In this document: in pieces, positions 10,889 to 22,684 of the stretch | Numbering within the stretch: position 1 is the stretch's first letter | How the letters are laid out: the number at the start of each line of letters is the position of its first letter | NCBI GenBank assembly: GCA_039881045.1 | Contig: JAYWVB010000004.1 | Span: 1,178,001 to 1,242,000 of the forward strand | Source of the DNA: Chaetomium olivaceum | Taxonomy: Eukaryota > Ascomycota > Sordariomycetes > Sordariales > Chaetomiaceae | Reading direction: 5' to 3' | DNA length: 64,000 bases | Program-made: the position numbers and the translations under genes | The notes under the pieces: model-generated | What the model was told of the DNA's origin: nothing | What the model saw: the letters and a program-made list of their open reading frames with translations, nothing else | The model's database searches: none

Positions 10889-12585
10889 TGGTTGGGTAGG
10901 GGTAGTGGTGGTGGTGGTGGTGGTGGGTTACTGTTGTTGTTTTGTGTGTGGGATGAGCGGCTGTCGAGGGGAGGGGGGTTCATATCTTTTACAGGACGCC
11001 GGGACTAGGGCCTAGATGGGTTTTGTTCTGGGTGGTGGCTGGTGTTGGTTTTGGTATGCTCGAGTTGGCGTTGTCATTTGAGGGAGCACACTTATGTGGG
11101 ACGGTTGATGTCTTTGGAGGCTTGTGGCACGAATGGATGTGTTTGTTGTGAGGCAGAGTTTCGTATACCCAGCAGTGCAATAGAAACTTGGGTGAATCAA
11201 CCCACCACTACAACCACTACACCATACCGTGCTCCATCTCATGAAATGTTTGAGGCAAGACCACCTATCCATTTTTATCATCCCCTCGCCCTACACATGG
11301 AACCTCTAGAGTCGCAGATGGTAGTCGGAGACACCGTCATAGTATAGGACCTTAATTCTGAGCAACCCCTGGGTATCATTGACGTTATCATACGGACCAG
11401 ACCCTAAAATATATCTACCCCATCCATCCATCCATCACACATTGACTTCCACGCCAGCCACAACCCATCCCATCGTAGAACCCCGTCCCGGCGCGCTGTC
11501 TCCCTAATTCTCAGTCAATCTAAGCGCACGACCACACCCTACCACCACCTGTCAACCAGTCTTCTCTCCCGCTCATCACGGCAGTCAGATTGATTGACCA
11601 GATCGTAGGCGAATAAACAACCCACTCCACACCACTTCCCCGCATACCTACCGCTTCGACGGGCGATAGCAACAACGACAATCCCGCCAACATTCCTTTC
11701 AGGCCAGAATGCCTAGCCTCCACAGCCCCTACCACACAACAACTTATATCTCCCCCCTTTACTTTCTGGCCATCCCCCGCCGATAACAAACTTGAGAGGA
11801 GAAGTAGGAACAAAACGCAGATGAGGCTAAGAAAGACGAAAAAGGCAAAACGCAACCGGAAAGCGAAAAAGAGAGAGAAAGAAGTGAGGATGGAAAGCAA
11901 AGAGAACAGACTAGCTGGCCTCAAGCAAGCCATCCATCGCAAAACACCGTCCTCTTTTACGCAGTCCTTCCTCCAGCCCACTTCGGGGTATAGAACGCAA
12001 CCAGAGACGTCAACATCAACCTTTTCGCGTGTTCGATCAAGCAAGCAATCGTAGCATAAAGAAAGCGCCAGCAAACTATCATGATGTGATCCGCAACTGT
12101 GGTCTCGTATAGGATGAACTTCTGGTTAATTGATTGATTGATTGAATCGATCCGGTCCGATTGATTGATTTGACCAAGTTGGATTGGATTTCTTTGCCCT
12201 GGGCGTTCAGGTCAAGTAATGGGGCCATGACTGCATCAAGAGCAGGCGTCATTCATCGGTCGTTGCACCGGACCACACCGTAAGCTCTCGTCAAAGCGAA
12301 AACTATTCCATCTCCGTTTTCATCTCCATAACCATGCAGACGGGAGTGGAAAAGAGAAGAGAGAAAACGAAAACGCGAAGACTGAAACGAAAAGGAGAAA
12401 CGAAAGAAGGAAAATAGAAACGAAATAGAAATCAACGGCAACCGACCAAATGCAGAGAGCAACTACCGGGGTATTTTGCGCCAGGGGTATATCCAGCCGT
12501 AGGGGTATTTCTCTTTTCCTCGCAACTCGACGTAAAAAACGATTCCGTGTCTAAAACCTTGCAAAGCCCGATGAACCATGGGAAT
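10889..12585. other. Convergent intergenic region with simple repeats
   Basis: Lies between the 3' ends of GCP2 and the KH-domain gene. It holds four CATC units (11421-11436), a TGAT-rich stretch (about 12127-12174) and two purine-rich tracts (about 11820-11900 and 12345-12432) that would be pyrimidine-rich in the KH-gene transcript. A basic 77-codon open frame at 11821 and a longer minus-strand frame at 11520-12074 look like products of this composition, not genes. Confidence 0.6.
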
Positions 12586-15500
12586 CTAACGAAATGGCCC
12601 TGCGAGAGGGCCGGGGTATCCTGAATTGGTTGAATGAGACGTAGAGGGGCGTCCGCTGTCAGCAGACTGCCGGGGGTGGCGAGGTGTAGCATCGCCGGGC
12701 TGTGGAACCGCGAGCTTGTCAACGCCGTTGACGAAAGCTGTGCCTGGGCCCCAGATGTTGCCATCGTCATCGGGTAGGTTGACGCCGCTATCGTTCCAGG
12801 GGTTGCGGTCGGCGTTAAAACTGCGGGTCGACTCGATTGAAATGAGCGACGACTTGGATACGTTGCTGGAGCCCTTGAAGAAGTTGGCAGCCGACTGGGA
12901 GCTGTTCTTTCTGCGGTCCAGGAACGAGGAGATGGAGGACATGCTACCCGGCTTGCGGAGGCATGCGAGGATGCTCCGCTCGCGAGCAACCTCCTCGCCA
13001 AATGTGGGTCTGGTCGGGGAGTCGGTGGCCACTGGAGCAGGTGCGTGCTGGAGGAGCTTCGAGTTGAAGAAGGGTAGCGACTCCTCAAAGGTGTCCGACT
13101 TGGGGCGCGGGATAGCACCCTTGATGATGACGGGCTCCACACCGGCCGTGGCAAACTGGGTCTGGAGGAATTCCATGGCATCGCGGAGACCGCCCGCGTT
13201 GTTGCGCGTAAAGGTCCAGAGCAGAGTAACCGTGGGCGAACCATCTTCGGTAAGCTCCTCAGAGTTTTCGTGCACGGTAAGCTCAACTTCGTACTGGCTC
13301 TTGAGCTTGGGGGCAATGGTCTGAACGAATTCAGGCGACTCAAGGTACTTGATCAGCTCTGAAGCCCGCTCGAGGACCACCTCGTGCTTGTCGGGAACCA
13401 TGCCCTAGGAATCAAGGTTAGCGAGTGTAGGTAAAAGTGGTGGGTGCACGGGGGCGTATTTACCAAGAATTCGTCAATGCACTTGGGTACAAGCCACTGA
13501 GGACCAGTGACAGTCACTTCATCGCTCGCCTGCTCGGTACTGGGGAAAACGATCTTGCAGTTCCAGGTTCTCTCCAATTCCTCGACCTCGCTCAGCCGAG
13601 TGAGGAGTTGGCGGTGATAGAGGCGGTCGACACTGACAACCTGTGAGGTAAACTCGGAGTCCTTCGCTAGCATGTTAGAGGTGAAAAACGTCGACGGCAG
13701 TTAAGGGGGGTCAAGGCGCTTACCACGCGGTCCACCATCTCCAGGATCTCGCTCTTCACGAGCTCCAGATTCTGGGCGTTGCGAGCTGGGGTACGGCAAA
13801 TGACATTGTCAACCCGGCTGTCATCGTCCTCGCGGCCCATGCCACCTTTTACAAGCGTGTTAGCAGCCATATGTACACATGCATCATCAGAGTCTGACTT
13901 ACCACGATCCATCGCATTGGAGAACTTGACAAAGACGGAGTGCTTCTTCATGATGCGCTGAATGTGTTGTCCGCCGATGCCGATGATGCGCTTGTGGTAT
14001 TGATCAGGCACGTGGAACGAGATGGACGCCGGCATTTCCTGCTCTACCAGACCCAAGCCCTGCTTCAACGAGTCATAGGCCTGGGCGATGACTTCGATGT
14101 TGAAATTGTATTCGCCAAAGTTGTCAAACATGATCTGTACGTTGCTGTTCCCCATGATCTTGTTGATCTTGCCGTTCTTCTTGCCGCTTACAAACTCTTT
14201 GTGCTCGTTGGCGAGCTCAATCCGCACACGGATCTGGTACGGGGAGTGGACGGCGAACTTGATCTGCGAGATGACCATCAAGGCGGCCTTGATGGACTCG
14301 TCAGAGCCGGTGATGGTAAAGGACTGGCGGTCGAAAGAGACATCGGCGTCCGAGTTGGCGCAGATATCACCAAGCATTGCCTGGATATCCTGGTTTCCGG
14401 GCTGGCGAGGGTCCGGCTGCAGGAAGATCCACGACGCAGTGTAAAACTGTCCGACCTTGACTCGGAGTCAACACTAATCCTCATACACATATGGAGAGAA
14501 AAGTCTTACCAGAGCCATGAGCTCGCGGAGAGACCGCTCGATATGCAGGTTCTCAACGGCCTGCACGCGCACCATACCCTTCCTGGATCCTAGGGAAGGG
14601 AACATGATGAAGGCACCGTTCGCCTCGGTAATCTTGCGCACTTTGTCCATGCGGCTGAGCAGAATGCTATCGATCTTGGCAGGCGGATGGTCACATCCTT
14701 GACAAAGAGCCTGGTACGAGTAAGGAGTTCATGAATGCGGAACTTGGCCTGTTCAATAGCCTGGGGCGTCTCGCCCGTAATCAGAACCTTGGAGGGATCC
14801 CTACGCTGAGCGTTGGGTGGGCAGTATCTATAGCACCCCGAGAAGGGCGGGGGGAAGTAGATGGCTGTGTTCGTGACAGATTCGATGAGCTTGATGTTCT
14901 TGCGGTTACGGCCACACAAGAGCTGGTGCATCGAGGGCTCGAAAATGGTGGCATCGACGATTCTCCCAAGCTACACCAGTCAGTAAGTTAGCAAATAGAC
15001 TCCCTCCAATATGGCAGGAGCTCGGTAGGGCATACGAGTTGGTCAATGTGGATGAGCACACGGGTCTTGGCATGCTCGGACGACAGGTAGTCACCGTAGA
15101 TGGCCACCCGCCAGCGCTGGTCCCTCAACAGGTCTACATCGCCGTTTAGGCCACCGGTCAGGGGGGTGAGCTTGGGGCCAAGCAGAAAGATGTCAACCCC
15201 GCAAAACGCCGAGGTTTCGTCCAGGAAGTCTGTCACCGACTTCTTAAGAACGCCTTCAGAGAGATTGGCGACAAGATGCCCATCCGCAACGACAGTCGTG
15301 CAACGCTGTTTTCAAGGGTCCTATTTTAGCAAGAGAGCAGAGGTACTCCGGCAACACATAGAGTAACCCACCAATGAGAGCGGCGTGTGGTTCAAAACGG
15401 TTTCCCTCGTCTGCTGGACTAGGTCGGGGGCGCCGGACAGGCACACGGTGGTGACTTGGCCGGGGACGTTCTTGGGGGTGGTAGAGAGAACGTGGGCTTC

Positions 15501-15875
15501 GATGGGTAATGTGTTCGAGGTGATATCCTTGCAGAGCTGGCGCAGCTGGGACAGGTTCATAGCATGGACGGGCAGTTCGTGAACGGGAACATCGTCCGGG
15601 GCTTCCTCGGGGTGCGTCCATCGGAGCACGGCGTCGGTAGTAGCGTGTAGGATGTCCTCGGTGTTGGGGCCGGCCAAGTCGGAGGCGAAGGGGACGTTGA
15701 ACGAGTAGTGGATGGGGCCATCGGGAACGGGCGGAGCGGCTATCGGAGGCGGGCCTTGAGTCGCGATGTCTCGACGGGGATTGATGGCTGCTTGCATGCC
15801 CATATTCCGCGACATGCTAAAGTTGGCCGGACTCATCCGCTCGGGCCAGTGACGCATGCTCGACAATTTGTTCAT
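12586..15875 (-). CDS. Multi-KH-domain RNA-binding protein (apparent frameshift in exon 3)
   Basis: Probable cytoplasmic RNA-binding protein of about 968 residues. Seven exons on the minus strand: 15372-15875, 15036-15305, 14510-14970, 13903-14455, 13724-13845, 13464-13640 and 12586-13404; introns are 54-83 bp. Several KH modules are visible through their GxxG-type loops: LLCGRNRKNIKLIES, INKIMGNSNVQIMF and RIIGIGGQHIQRIMKKH, the last followed by FVKFSN. The C-terminal about 200 residues are Ser-rich and disordered. In exon 3 the frame shifts after LFVKDVTI (near 14682-14690). With one extra C on the coding strand it continues as PPAKIDSILLSRMDKVRKIT, and the exon then closes in phase (461+1 nt). 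The start used is MNKLSSMRHW; a second ATG lies 18 nt downstream. The family looks like fungal vigilin/Bicaudal-C-type KH proteins, but no specific orthologue is claimed. Confidence 0.85.
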
Positions 15876-18800
15876 TTTTGATATCTCGGAACTGAACCCT
15901 CGCTGCCCGTGTCGATGGTTGTTGGTGGGAGGGTGGATTGCCTGGTTGGCCGAGTCGAGAGGAGCACTGCGGTGTTCGACTCGAGCGGCGGAGCAGGTTT
16001 GGGGTGACGGGGGGTTGTGGGGGGGGTGGTGGAAGGTGCAGGGACGGCAGCGGCGGAGGCGGCAGAGGACGAGGTAATTGGGGCTAAATGAGGGACTGAA
16101 GGAGAGAGACGTCAGGCCGGGTCGAAAAACGGGGCATTCAGCAGAAACGACACGAGGAAAATTGGGTATCTCAGAGGGGGGAAAAGTGTCTGGTAGGGAA
16201 AGGAAAATAAAGACGACAAGAAGTTGTCGTGTGCTCTGGTCCTTCCTGCGATCTACACAACAGGCTGGGGGAGGGGGGAATGGAAGAGGTGGAGGAGGAA
16301 AGATGGTGGACTTTGATGAGGGATTGGTGGATGGAAGCTGATGGACTGAGGCAGCGCAGTGGAGATCCACAACCGCTGGCACTGAGAGCCAGCCACGGGC
16401 GGGAGGTCGAATGTGGGAGAGCCCGCTGGTCCGTGCAACGCAGCGGCCGGGGCTTGGGTGCGAGGGGAGTGCTTAGCGCAGCTTTGGCGAAAGGACCACA
16501 GGGCACCACCACTCAGTGGGCGACTCCACTGCACGCATCCAGCATTTCAACTTTCAAGATTTCGGATCAACTAGGAAACGATGTCACCGGGTTCGATCAG
16601 GTCCCGGCGCCGGGTGTACAGGCCCGGGAGTATATTGCTAAAGGGCATGGAAATGCCAATGACCGTGTTGACTGTTTTGAGCCAGAATCACCTACCTACC
16701 TATCGAGACTCCGCCCGGTCTCACTTTACATCGAGGATGTATCTACGAACTCCTGTCGGTGCCTGTAGTGTACAAAGCTGCAGCAGACAAGGTAATTTTC
16801 TGGATCGAAGCTCAGGTCACGACCTCCGACTGGTCCAGTCCTCGCCAACCCCCTTTTCTCACAAGGACAGAGTGCATCTCCGAATGCAGGAATGCCGTTC
16901 CATTTCCCTCACATTCCCTCTCGCCTCTGAGCATGCGTTGAGCAGTGGAACTACCCGGTCCCTGCTGCTGCATCTGTATGTACACACGAAACATTCAGAG
17001 CTCGGGCCTTTCCCGGGGTGGCTAATCTGTAGTGTAGGTCAGGATCGGAACGCCATAGCGATCTTGAACTTGTCGAGTCTTTGATTCGGAGTCAAGGCCT
17101 GCCCAGCTGTCTTCGAAGTTCAGCCACGAAAGAGAGCGGCACTCTCAACGGCGATCCCGCTGCTACCGTACCCCCTGGTTCATGAAGCTTGGACGCATCG
17201 CAACAACCGGGTCTGGACATGAGCTGGTGGTGGAGCCTTTACCCTTGCGCTGCTGTGACGTTGTGATCCCCCTGCTGCGGCACAGGCTCAAACGGTCTCT
17301 GTTCCCAGTCGTGCCAGTCGTGCCGGTCGTCGTGCCAGTCTCGCCCTGTCTTGGACTCGCTGACTCGGTTCGACAGGTTGAAATCCGCACTCATCCCCCC
17401 TCATCCCTACAACATTCCCGTGCAGTATCCGACCCCGCCGCCACGAAAAACAAATACAGATCCGTACATAAATGACTGGCTGGTGGTCAGCAGGTAGCGA
17501 CCACGCGCGAAGCGGCCAGACCGCCGCCGGGGGCCACGGCACCTTCCGGACCATCCCGCGGTCAACAAAGGTGGTCTTGGTCCCGCAGCCCATAGCCCTC
17601 AGCCCACAGAACCCGTAACTTTTGCCTACCGCTCAGAAGCGGTGGGGAGGTCCTTCCGGACCCACTGACGGCCGGACAGTGCGGTGCGGTTGGGTCAGGT
17701 CTCTGGCGCGGGAGAGCTGGAGTGTGGAACGTGACCACTCAGCATTTCCATTGCTTGTTGCTTTGCTTCCATGCTGACGGGAGCACGCGGAGACGAAGCT
17801 CACAGGCTCACAGGCTCACGAGAGTGTCTTCACACCCATTCAACAACCCACCAGTGTCACAGGAATATCCCGCCCTCCGGATTTATGTACATATGTACAT
17901 ACACTAGAGTAGCATTCGTACACATAAACCGCCACACCTCGAGGATCCCGATCTTCGTCTGCAACCAGCAACCAGACTTGAAGATTCGCGGCCTGCATCC
18001 ACCCCCCGCGCCGGCGGGTATCACATCACGGGCACTGTGCCGCTTATGTAACCCCATCCCGAAGTGGGCCAGGAAGAGCCTCGAGAGCAACCTGGAAGCA
18101 ATCAGGGCCGAGCATTTCGGCGAAACAAACCCGCCTTCACTCCCGAGCGTCTGTCTCATTTACGGGTTGTGGCAGTGTCGAGGGCCGGCTTCCTTGGCTG
18201 GCTTGCGCGGCTCTCCCGGGCAAAGCAAGCCCCCTTTTTGTTGTTTCCAAGACGAGAAAATCCGAAACCAAGCGTAGGTCATGCTTATTTCAAGGAAAGG
18301 CATGCATGCGGTGCAATGGGAGAGAGAGAATGAGTGAAAAACAAAACACAAGACGACGCGTTCCATAGGTTCCCCCTTTCCCGTTCCCCGTCCAATGTCA
18401 GAATACACGCTCAAATAAAGCACCATACCATATCGGACCGGACCGGCCGGACCCGGATTCCAGTGTACACAATCCAAGGATATTCATACGCGGGCCCCCT
18501 GCTCACCGGCCACTTCTCAAAGAAGCAATTAACCTGACGTGGAAGGTCGACCGAAACGCGTCCGTTCGCACGAACTTGCGGAGAGCTGAGACTTGACTGA
18601 AATATTATCGCCCTGTGGCGTCAAATCAGACCGGGACAAATAGACCCATGCCGACATCGACGTCGTACGAAAGTACAAACGGTTCACCCATTGTCTCATG
18701 TGCACAACTCCTCCAGGAATCATGGGTATGCTCTGTGGTTCTGAGTAACTAAACCATGCTAAATTATGAAGGCTAAGGTAGCAAAGACAAACCGAAGAGG

Positions 18801-19068
18801 TATAGTTAGGTCGCGAGCAAGGCCGCAATGCCGTCCCTCCCTATCCACCAACCGTAAAACCGCCAAAGCAATGCACGCAATTCAGACCCGAACCGTCCAT
18901 CCATCCACCTGGACCCTCCATTTCCCATTTTATCGCACACAGGTAGAACAATAACCCCAACACCACATCCTATGATCCATTTCCGACCAATCCCACCCCT
19001 CCGGCCCCTCGTCTCTCCGGATCACTTCCATCCTAGCCAGTGATTACCCCAACCGCTCGCTCAAAACA
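15876..19068. other. Gene-free stretch of about 3.2 kb
   Basis: Contains the upstream region of the KH-domain gene and the downstream region of the unknown gene at 19-22 kb. Open frames are short, overlap on both strands and show no protein family features. A small tandem repeat of CTCACAGG type occurs near 17800-17820. No tRNA or 5S rRNA gene was recognised. Confidence 0.55.
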
Positions 19069-21957
19069 TCAGCGATAACCCCCCTCCCTCATACCGGGAG
19101 GTTCCCTCTCCAAAAACACCACCTCCTCATCCTCTCTCCCGTGTCCCGGACGGCCATAGTACCTCTCCACAGGCTGCTGCTGCTGTTGCGTCGCAGGGGG
19201 GTACTGCTCCATCCTCACCATCTCGCCTGGTGCGACACTGTAGGCCCTAGCAGGCGGGGCTGGCGGGGGCATGGTCTCCATCCGCCCATCCTGCGGGTGA
19301 TACCGATATCCAGCGGGGACACCGCCCGCCGGATCCAGGGGGGAAGGGCCGGGGTGGGCATACTCGACCCGCCTGCCGCTGGCCGCTGCCGGGGCATATT
19401 CCCTGGGCAGTTCATATCGAACGGTCGAGTCCACAGCGGGACGCACGCTGGCCGAGCGCGGCGGTGGCGGGGGATACTCGCGCGCCGGCGCCGGTATCTC
19501 GTAGCCGACGGGGATTTCATAACGTGGGGGGAGGGGGTGGCCCTCTCCCATCACCGGGCGGGCGGTAGCGGCGCGATAGTATTCCCTTGGAGGGGCCACC
19601 GGGCGGTCCTCGATGGGGGCCGGGATCCGCTGTTCGTAAGTATCATAACGAACCGACTCCATAGGGGGTCGGACACTGGCGGAGCGGGCGATGTACTCCA
19701 GCGGGGGCTCCGGGCGGGAAGGTAGGTATTCGGGCGGAGCAGGGGCCATGGGGTTGCTTGGCCCGGCGGGTTCCCGGTAGGAGTACTCCGGTTGTGTGAA
19801 CACACGTCTGGGGGCCACATACGCCGGTGAAGTCGGGTGATAGAGTACCGCATCGTCGTCGAGCGGCTCCGGCCTGTGCGAGATGCCACGCGGAGCCAAA
19901 ACCCGCTCGTAGGGGGGCCTGGGCTCTGCCACCACCTCTTCCCTAGCGACAGTGGCTGGGCGAACCGGCTCCAAGTACTCGCGGCCAAAGGCATCGACAA
20001 TTATGCGCCGCGCGGCTGTTCTGGGAGGAGGCATCGCCACAGACGGCCGCTCATATCCGGACGGAGACTGCGAGCGCTCGGGATATGCTGCGGGACGCAA
20101 GCTCATCCTCGATGCGGTGCGAACGTCGCGGTAAGTAGCACCGTCTTCGTAAGAACCTTCCACAACGCGTGACGCAGGCCGCGCGGTACGTACTTCCCTG
20201 GAGACATACTGCACTGACTCCGGCCCGACTGGGTAACCGCTGGGGGGCGGCGCTCTGTAATCATCGTAGTATACCCTCTCATATCTTGGGGAGGTGACGA
20301 GAATGGGCTCTTCGCCGTGATGAGTGCGATATTCATCGGCTCTCTCGTAGCCCACGACCCGTTCCTGCCTGACAACCCGGGGCTGGTACCGCCCTTGGTA
20401 GCCGCTCTCGACTGGCATTGGCTGTTCATACCTGGGCTCATCATCCTGAATCTCTACCGGTTGCTGTTGCGAATACCTCTGGCGCTTGTTAGGGCGAGCA
20501 AACTGAGGGGTCAGCGGCGAAGGAGACCGCGGCTCTGGTTTGATGTAAGGAGAGGCAGCCACGGTGTCAGCGGCGAGCCGGTCAGCCTTTCTCTTCTTCT
20601 TTTTGTTTTTCTTCTTCTCGGCGGCTTTGCTACTGTGGGGTGAGCTCTCCGGGCTTGAGCCATTGGAGGGTTGCTTCCTCAACGCAGCGACCTGCGCAGG
20701 AGGAGCCTGCGGCGCGCTGCTAGGCTCGGCGGCGCCAAGTTGCGACCCCCCCGCTATGGCTGACGGCAAAACATGGGTGGGCTGAGGCGCAAGAGGGGAG
20801 AGGTCATGCCCACGAACAAGGGGAGGATCGCGAACCAGAGTCTGGTTAAGCAATCTCTCATTTACCCGCGCAAGGTCATGCGAGCCGCTCAACTGCGTGC
20901 TCCCCGTCTGAGTCGAGTCCTCCGAGCGCCCTCCCGAGCCCTGCTGCACCGCAACAAAGGCCGCGGGCGCTTGAGGCACATGTGCCCTTGTAAAACTGCT
21001 GGTACCAATCGACAGGCCAGGTACCGTTACGCCGGACGTCGGCGCCGATTGGTCTTGCATCGCGGGGTTCAGCTGTTGTTGAGGTTGGGAAGTCGCGTCG
21101 CCGGGAGGCAAGATAGCGGGCTGGGGTTGCAGGACGACTGGGCTAAGATCGAGTTCAGGCTCATAGGGTGACCCCTCTCGCATCTCTTCGTCCTCGGATT
21201 CGTTGGGAAGTCGGGAAACCATGTTCGATTCGGGGGTGTCGTGCCGGCTCGAATAGAAAGTGTCATCATCGGCCGAATCGTTCAACGCTGAGACATTAGC
21301 AGCTGTGTCGTCAGTAGGCTGGGCTAGCGGAGTCGCAAGGACCAGCGACATGGCCTTCGCCAAAATATCGGCGACGTCAAGCTCGGCCAGCTGCCTCGAT
21401 GCCCGTTTAGGGCCACGGTGCTGCTCAAGTTGCTCCTTGAGGCTGCGTTCCACCCGCTGCCGTTGCAGTTGAATCTCGGCCTTGACCAAGTCGTCAGACT
21501 TTTCCAAAAGCACAGGATGGATCTCGGTCTTTCCAGACCCGGGAGCTTTCGCACTGCCGGGTGCACTTGACGGTGTCCCGAGACCAGGAACGCCCGAAGC
21601 CACGTTTACCTGCGCCCGCTGCCTGTTTGCTTGCCGAGACTGCGACTTGTCAATTACTGCGCGGCCGCTGATTACAGCGCTCTTTGCATTGGCTGGCTTT
21701 GAAGGCGCCGGCACTGCTGAAGCGGGTGCGAAAGATGGTTTTTGGGTTTGGGCGGCTTTCCCTGGGGGATGAGATGGTTTGATGCGAGGATGCGAGCCGC
21801 CAATGACCTCGTCTCGAAATCGCAGCAGTTTACCGTACTCGCGAATTTCTGCAAGTTCATCCGGAGTGAGTGACGCCATCAAGGAGGTATTCCCCGATGC
21901 ACCCAGCCCCGGTCCCCCTCTTCCCGGCATCGTTCCGACCAAAGTTGTCCCGGCCAT
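19069..21957 (-). CDS. Large disordered protein of unknown function
   Basis: A single long open frame with no intron, about 962 residues from the chosen start (MAGTTLVGTMPG). A later ATG (MASLTPDELAEIREYGKLLR, at 21879) would also keep the only clearly folded-looking part, a short helix-forming N-terminal segment. The frame stays open upstream to 22308, but that extension looks like leader sequence. The rest is Pro/Ser/Gln-rich and predicted disordered by eye. A strongly basic stretch (EKKKNKKKKRKADRL) is a likely nuclear localisation signal. The C-terminal third is rich in Tyr, Pro and Arg and contains two copies of a motif of the form RSASVRPxxxS-VRY. Third positions are strongly C/G-biased, supporting coding. 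I do not recognise a family and assign no function. Confidence 0.75.
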   Translation of the reverse strand: MAGTTLVGTMPGRGGPGLGASGNTSLMASLTPDELAEIREYGKLLRFRDEVIGGSHPRIKPSHPPGKAAQTQKPSFAPASAVPAPSKPANAKSAVISGRAVIDKSQSRQANRQRAQVNVASGVPGLGTPSSAPGSAKAPGSGKTEIHPVLLEKSDDLVKAEIQLQRQRVERSLKEQLEQHRGPKRASRQLAELDVADILAKAMSLVLATPLAQPTDDTAANVSALNDSADDDTFYSSRHDTPESNMVSRLPNESEDEEMREGSPYEPELDLSPVVLQPQPAILPPGDATSQPQQQLNPAMQDQSAPTSGVTVPGLSIGTSSFTRAHVPQAPAAFVAVQQGSGGRSEDSTQTGSTQLSGSHDLARVNERLLNQTLVRDPPLVRGHDLSPLAPQPTHVLPSAIAGGSQLGAAEPSSAPQAPPAQVAALRKQPSNGSSPESSPHSSKAAEKKKNKKKKRKADRLAADTVAASPYIKPEPRSPSPLTPQFARPNKRQRYSQQQPVEIQDDEPRYEQPMPVESGYQGRYQPRVVRQERVVGYERADEYRTHHGEEPILVTSPRYERVYYDDYRAPPPSGYPVGPESVQYVSREVRTARPASRVVEGSYEDGATYRDVRTASRMSLRPAAYPERSQSPSGYERPSVAMPPPRTAARRIIVDAFGREYLEPVRPATVAREEVVAEPRPPYERVLAPRGISHRPEPLDDDAVLYHPTSPAYVAPRRVFTQPEYSYREPAGPSNPMAPAPPEYLPSRPEPPLEYIARSASVRPPMESVRYDTYEQRIPAPIEDRPVAPPREYYRAATARPVMGEGHPLPPRYEIPVGYEIPAPAREYPPPPPRSASVRPAVDSTVRYELPREYAPAAASGRRVEYAHPGPSPLDPAGGVPAGYRYHPQDGRMETMPPPAPPARAYSVAPGEMVRMEQYPPATQQQQQPVERYYGRPGHGREDEEVVFLEREPPGMREGGYR

Positions 21958-22684
21958 GACGACGTGTGCTCCTGGCGTGCAGCCAGAGCGCGCTTTGAAT
22001 TCGAGACTCAGCGCGTCAGCCAACCCATCAAATACAATCGCGGTCGATAATAGTAGCAGACAAAGCAGCAGATACAGAAACTGAAGCTGGTGTGGTGAGG
22101 TTGATAACAGATGTTGCCTGCTTCTCGCAAAAAGACGACACAGGAAGCTCGTAAGCTCTCGTCGCTGATGTTGAAAAAGGAAAGCTTTGGGCAGTGGAGG
22201 ATTTGGTTGCAGATCGCGCCGTCTTATGCCAAGCCTATTTTGACGCACGAGCCAGGTTTGGCAGCTTGTCTTTGCTGGTGCTGTTTTGGTGGGTCGTTGC
22301 CTCCACACTGTCGGCCTGAGTCAACCAACTTCTTGCACCCGCTGCGGAAGGTTACCATGAAAGTTCCAATGTGGAGAGTTCACAGGGGTGGATGACAGAT
22401 ACAAGGTGCTGGTTAGCACGGTATATAAGAGGTCAAGTTCTGAACCTGAACTACACTCCACTGTTGTGCTACCAGCATCTTCTTGAGACACGATCGTTCA
22501 AGAGCAACGCACAACACCACAGCACGTCTTTCCTGTTGTCTCATCCTTCGTCCCACTTGCTCCAATCAAAGGATTACCCCCAACTCAATTAAGCGGGGTT
22601 GCGTCTTCTACTTTGTAGGCGACATCAAAGTACTCTTTATACGTTGCCTACCTTATCCAGTGTATCCCAGGACTGTAGGGGAAA
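21958..22684. other. Divergent upstream region
   Basis: Lies between the starts of the unknown disordered protein (minus) and the HAD nucleotidase (plus). It must contain both promoters and leaders. A minus-strand frame stays open through part of it, but I treat that as chance. No specific site recognised. Confidence 0.45.

Noticed and set aside
11821..12054. 77-codon very basic plus-strand frame
   Set aside because: Product of an A/G-rich tract; lies in the presumed 3' region of converging genes.
11520..12074. 184-codon minus-strand frame
   Set aside because: Leu/Phe-rich because it reads a purine/pyrimidine-asymmetric tract; no conserved block and no splice-supported extension.
13641..13680. 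Alternative acceptor at the CTAG near 13665 in the KH gene
   Set aside because: It leaves the wrong phase. The acceptor at 13641 closes the frame and has a suitable upstream branch site.
16570..16620. B-box-like GGTTCGATC as a tRNA gene
   Set aside because: No T-stem complementarity and no matching A box or acceptor stem.
21958..22308. N-terminal extension of the disordered protein
   Set aside because: Open by chance; codon use and a hydrophobic Leu-rich stretch differ from the rest, and better starts lie downstream.
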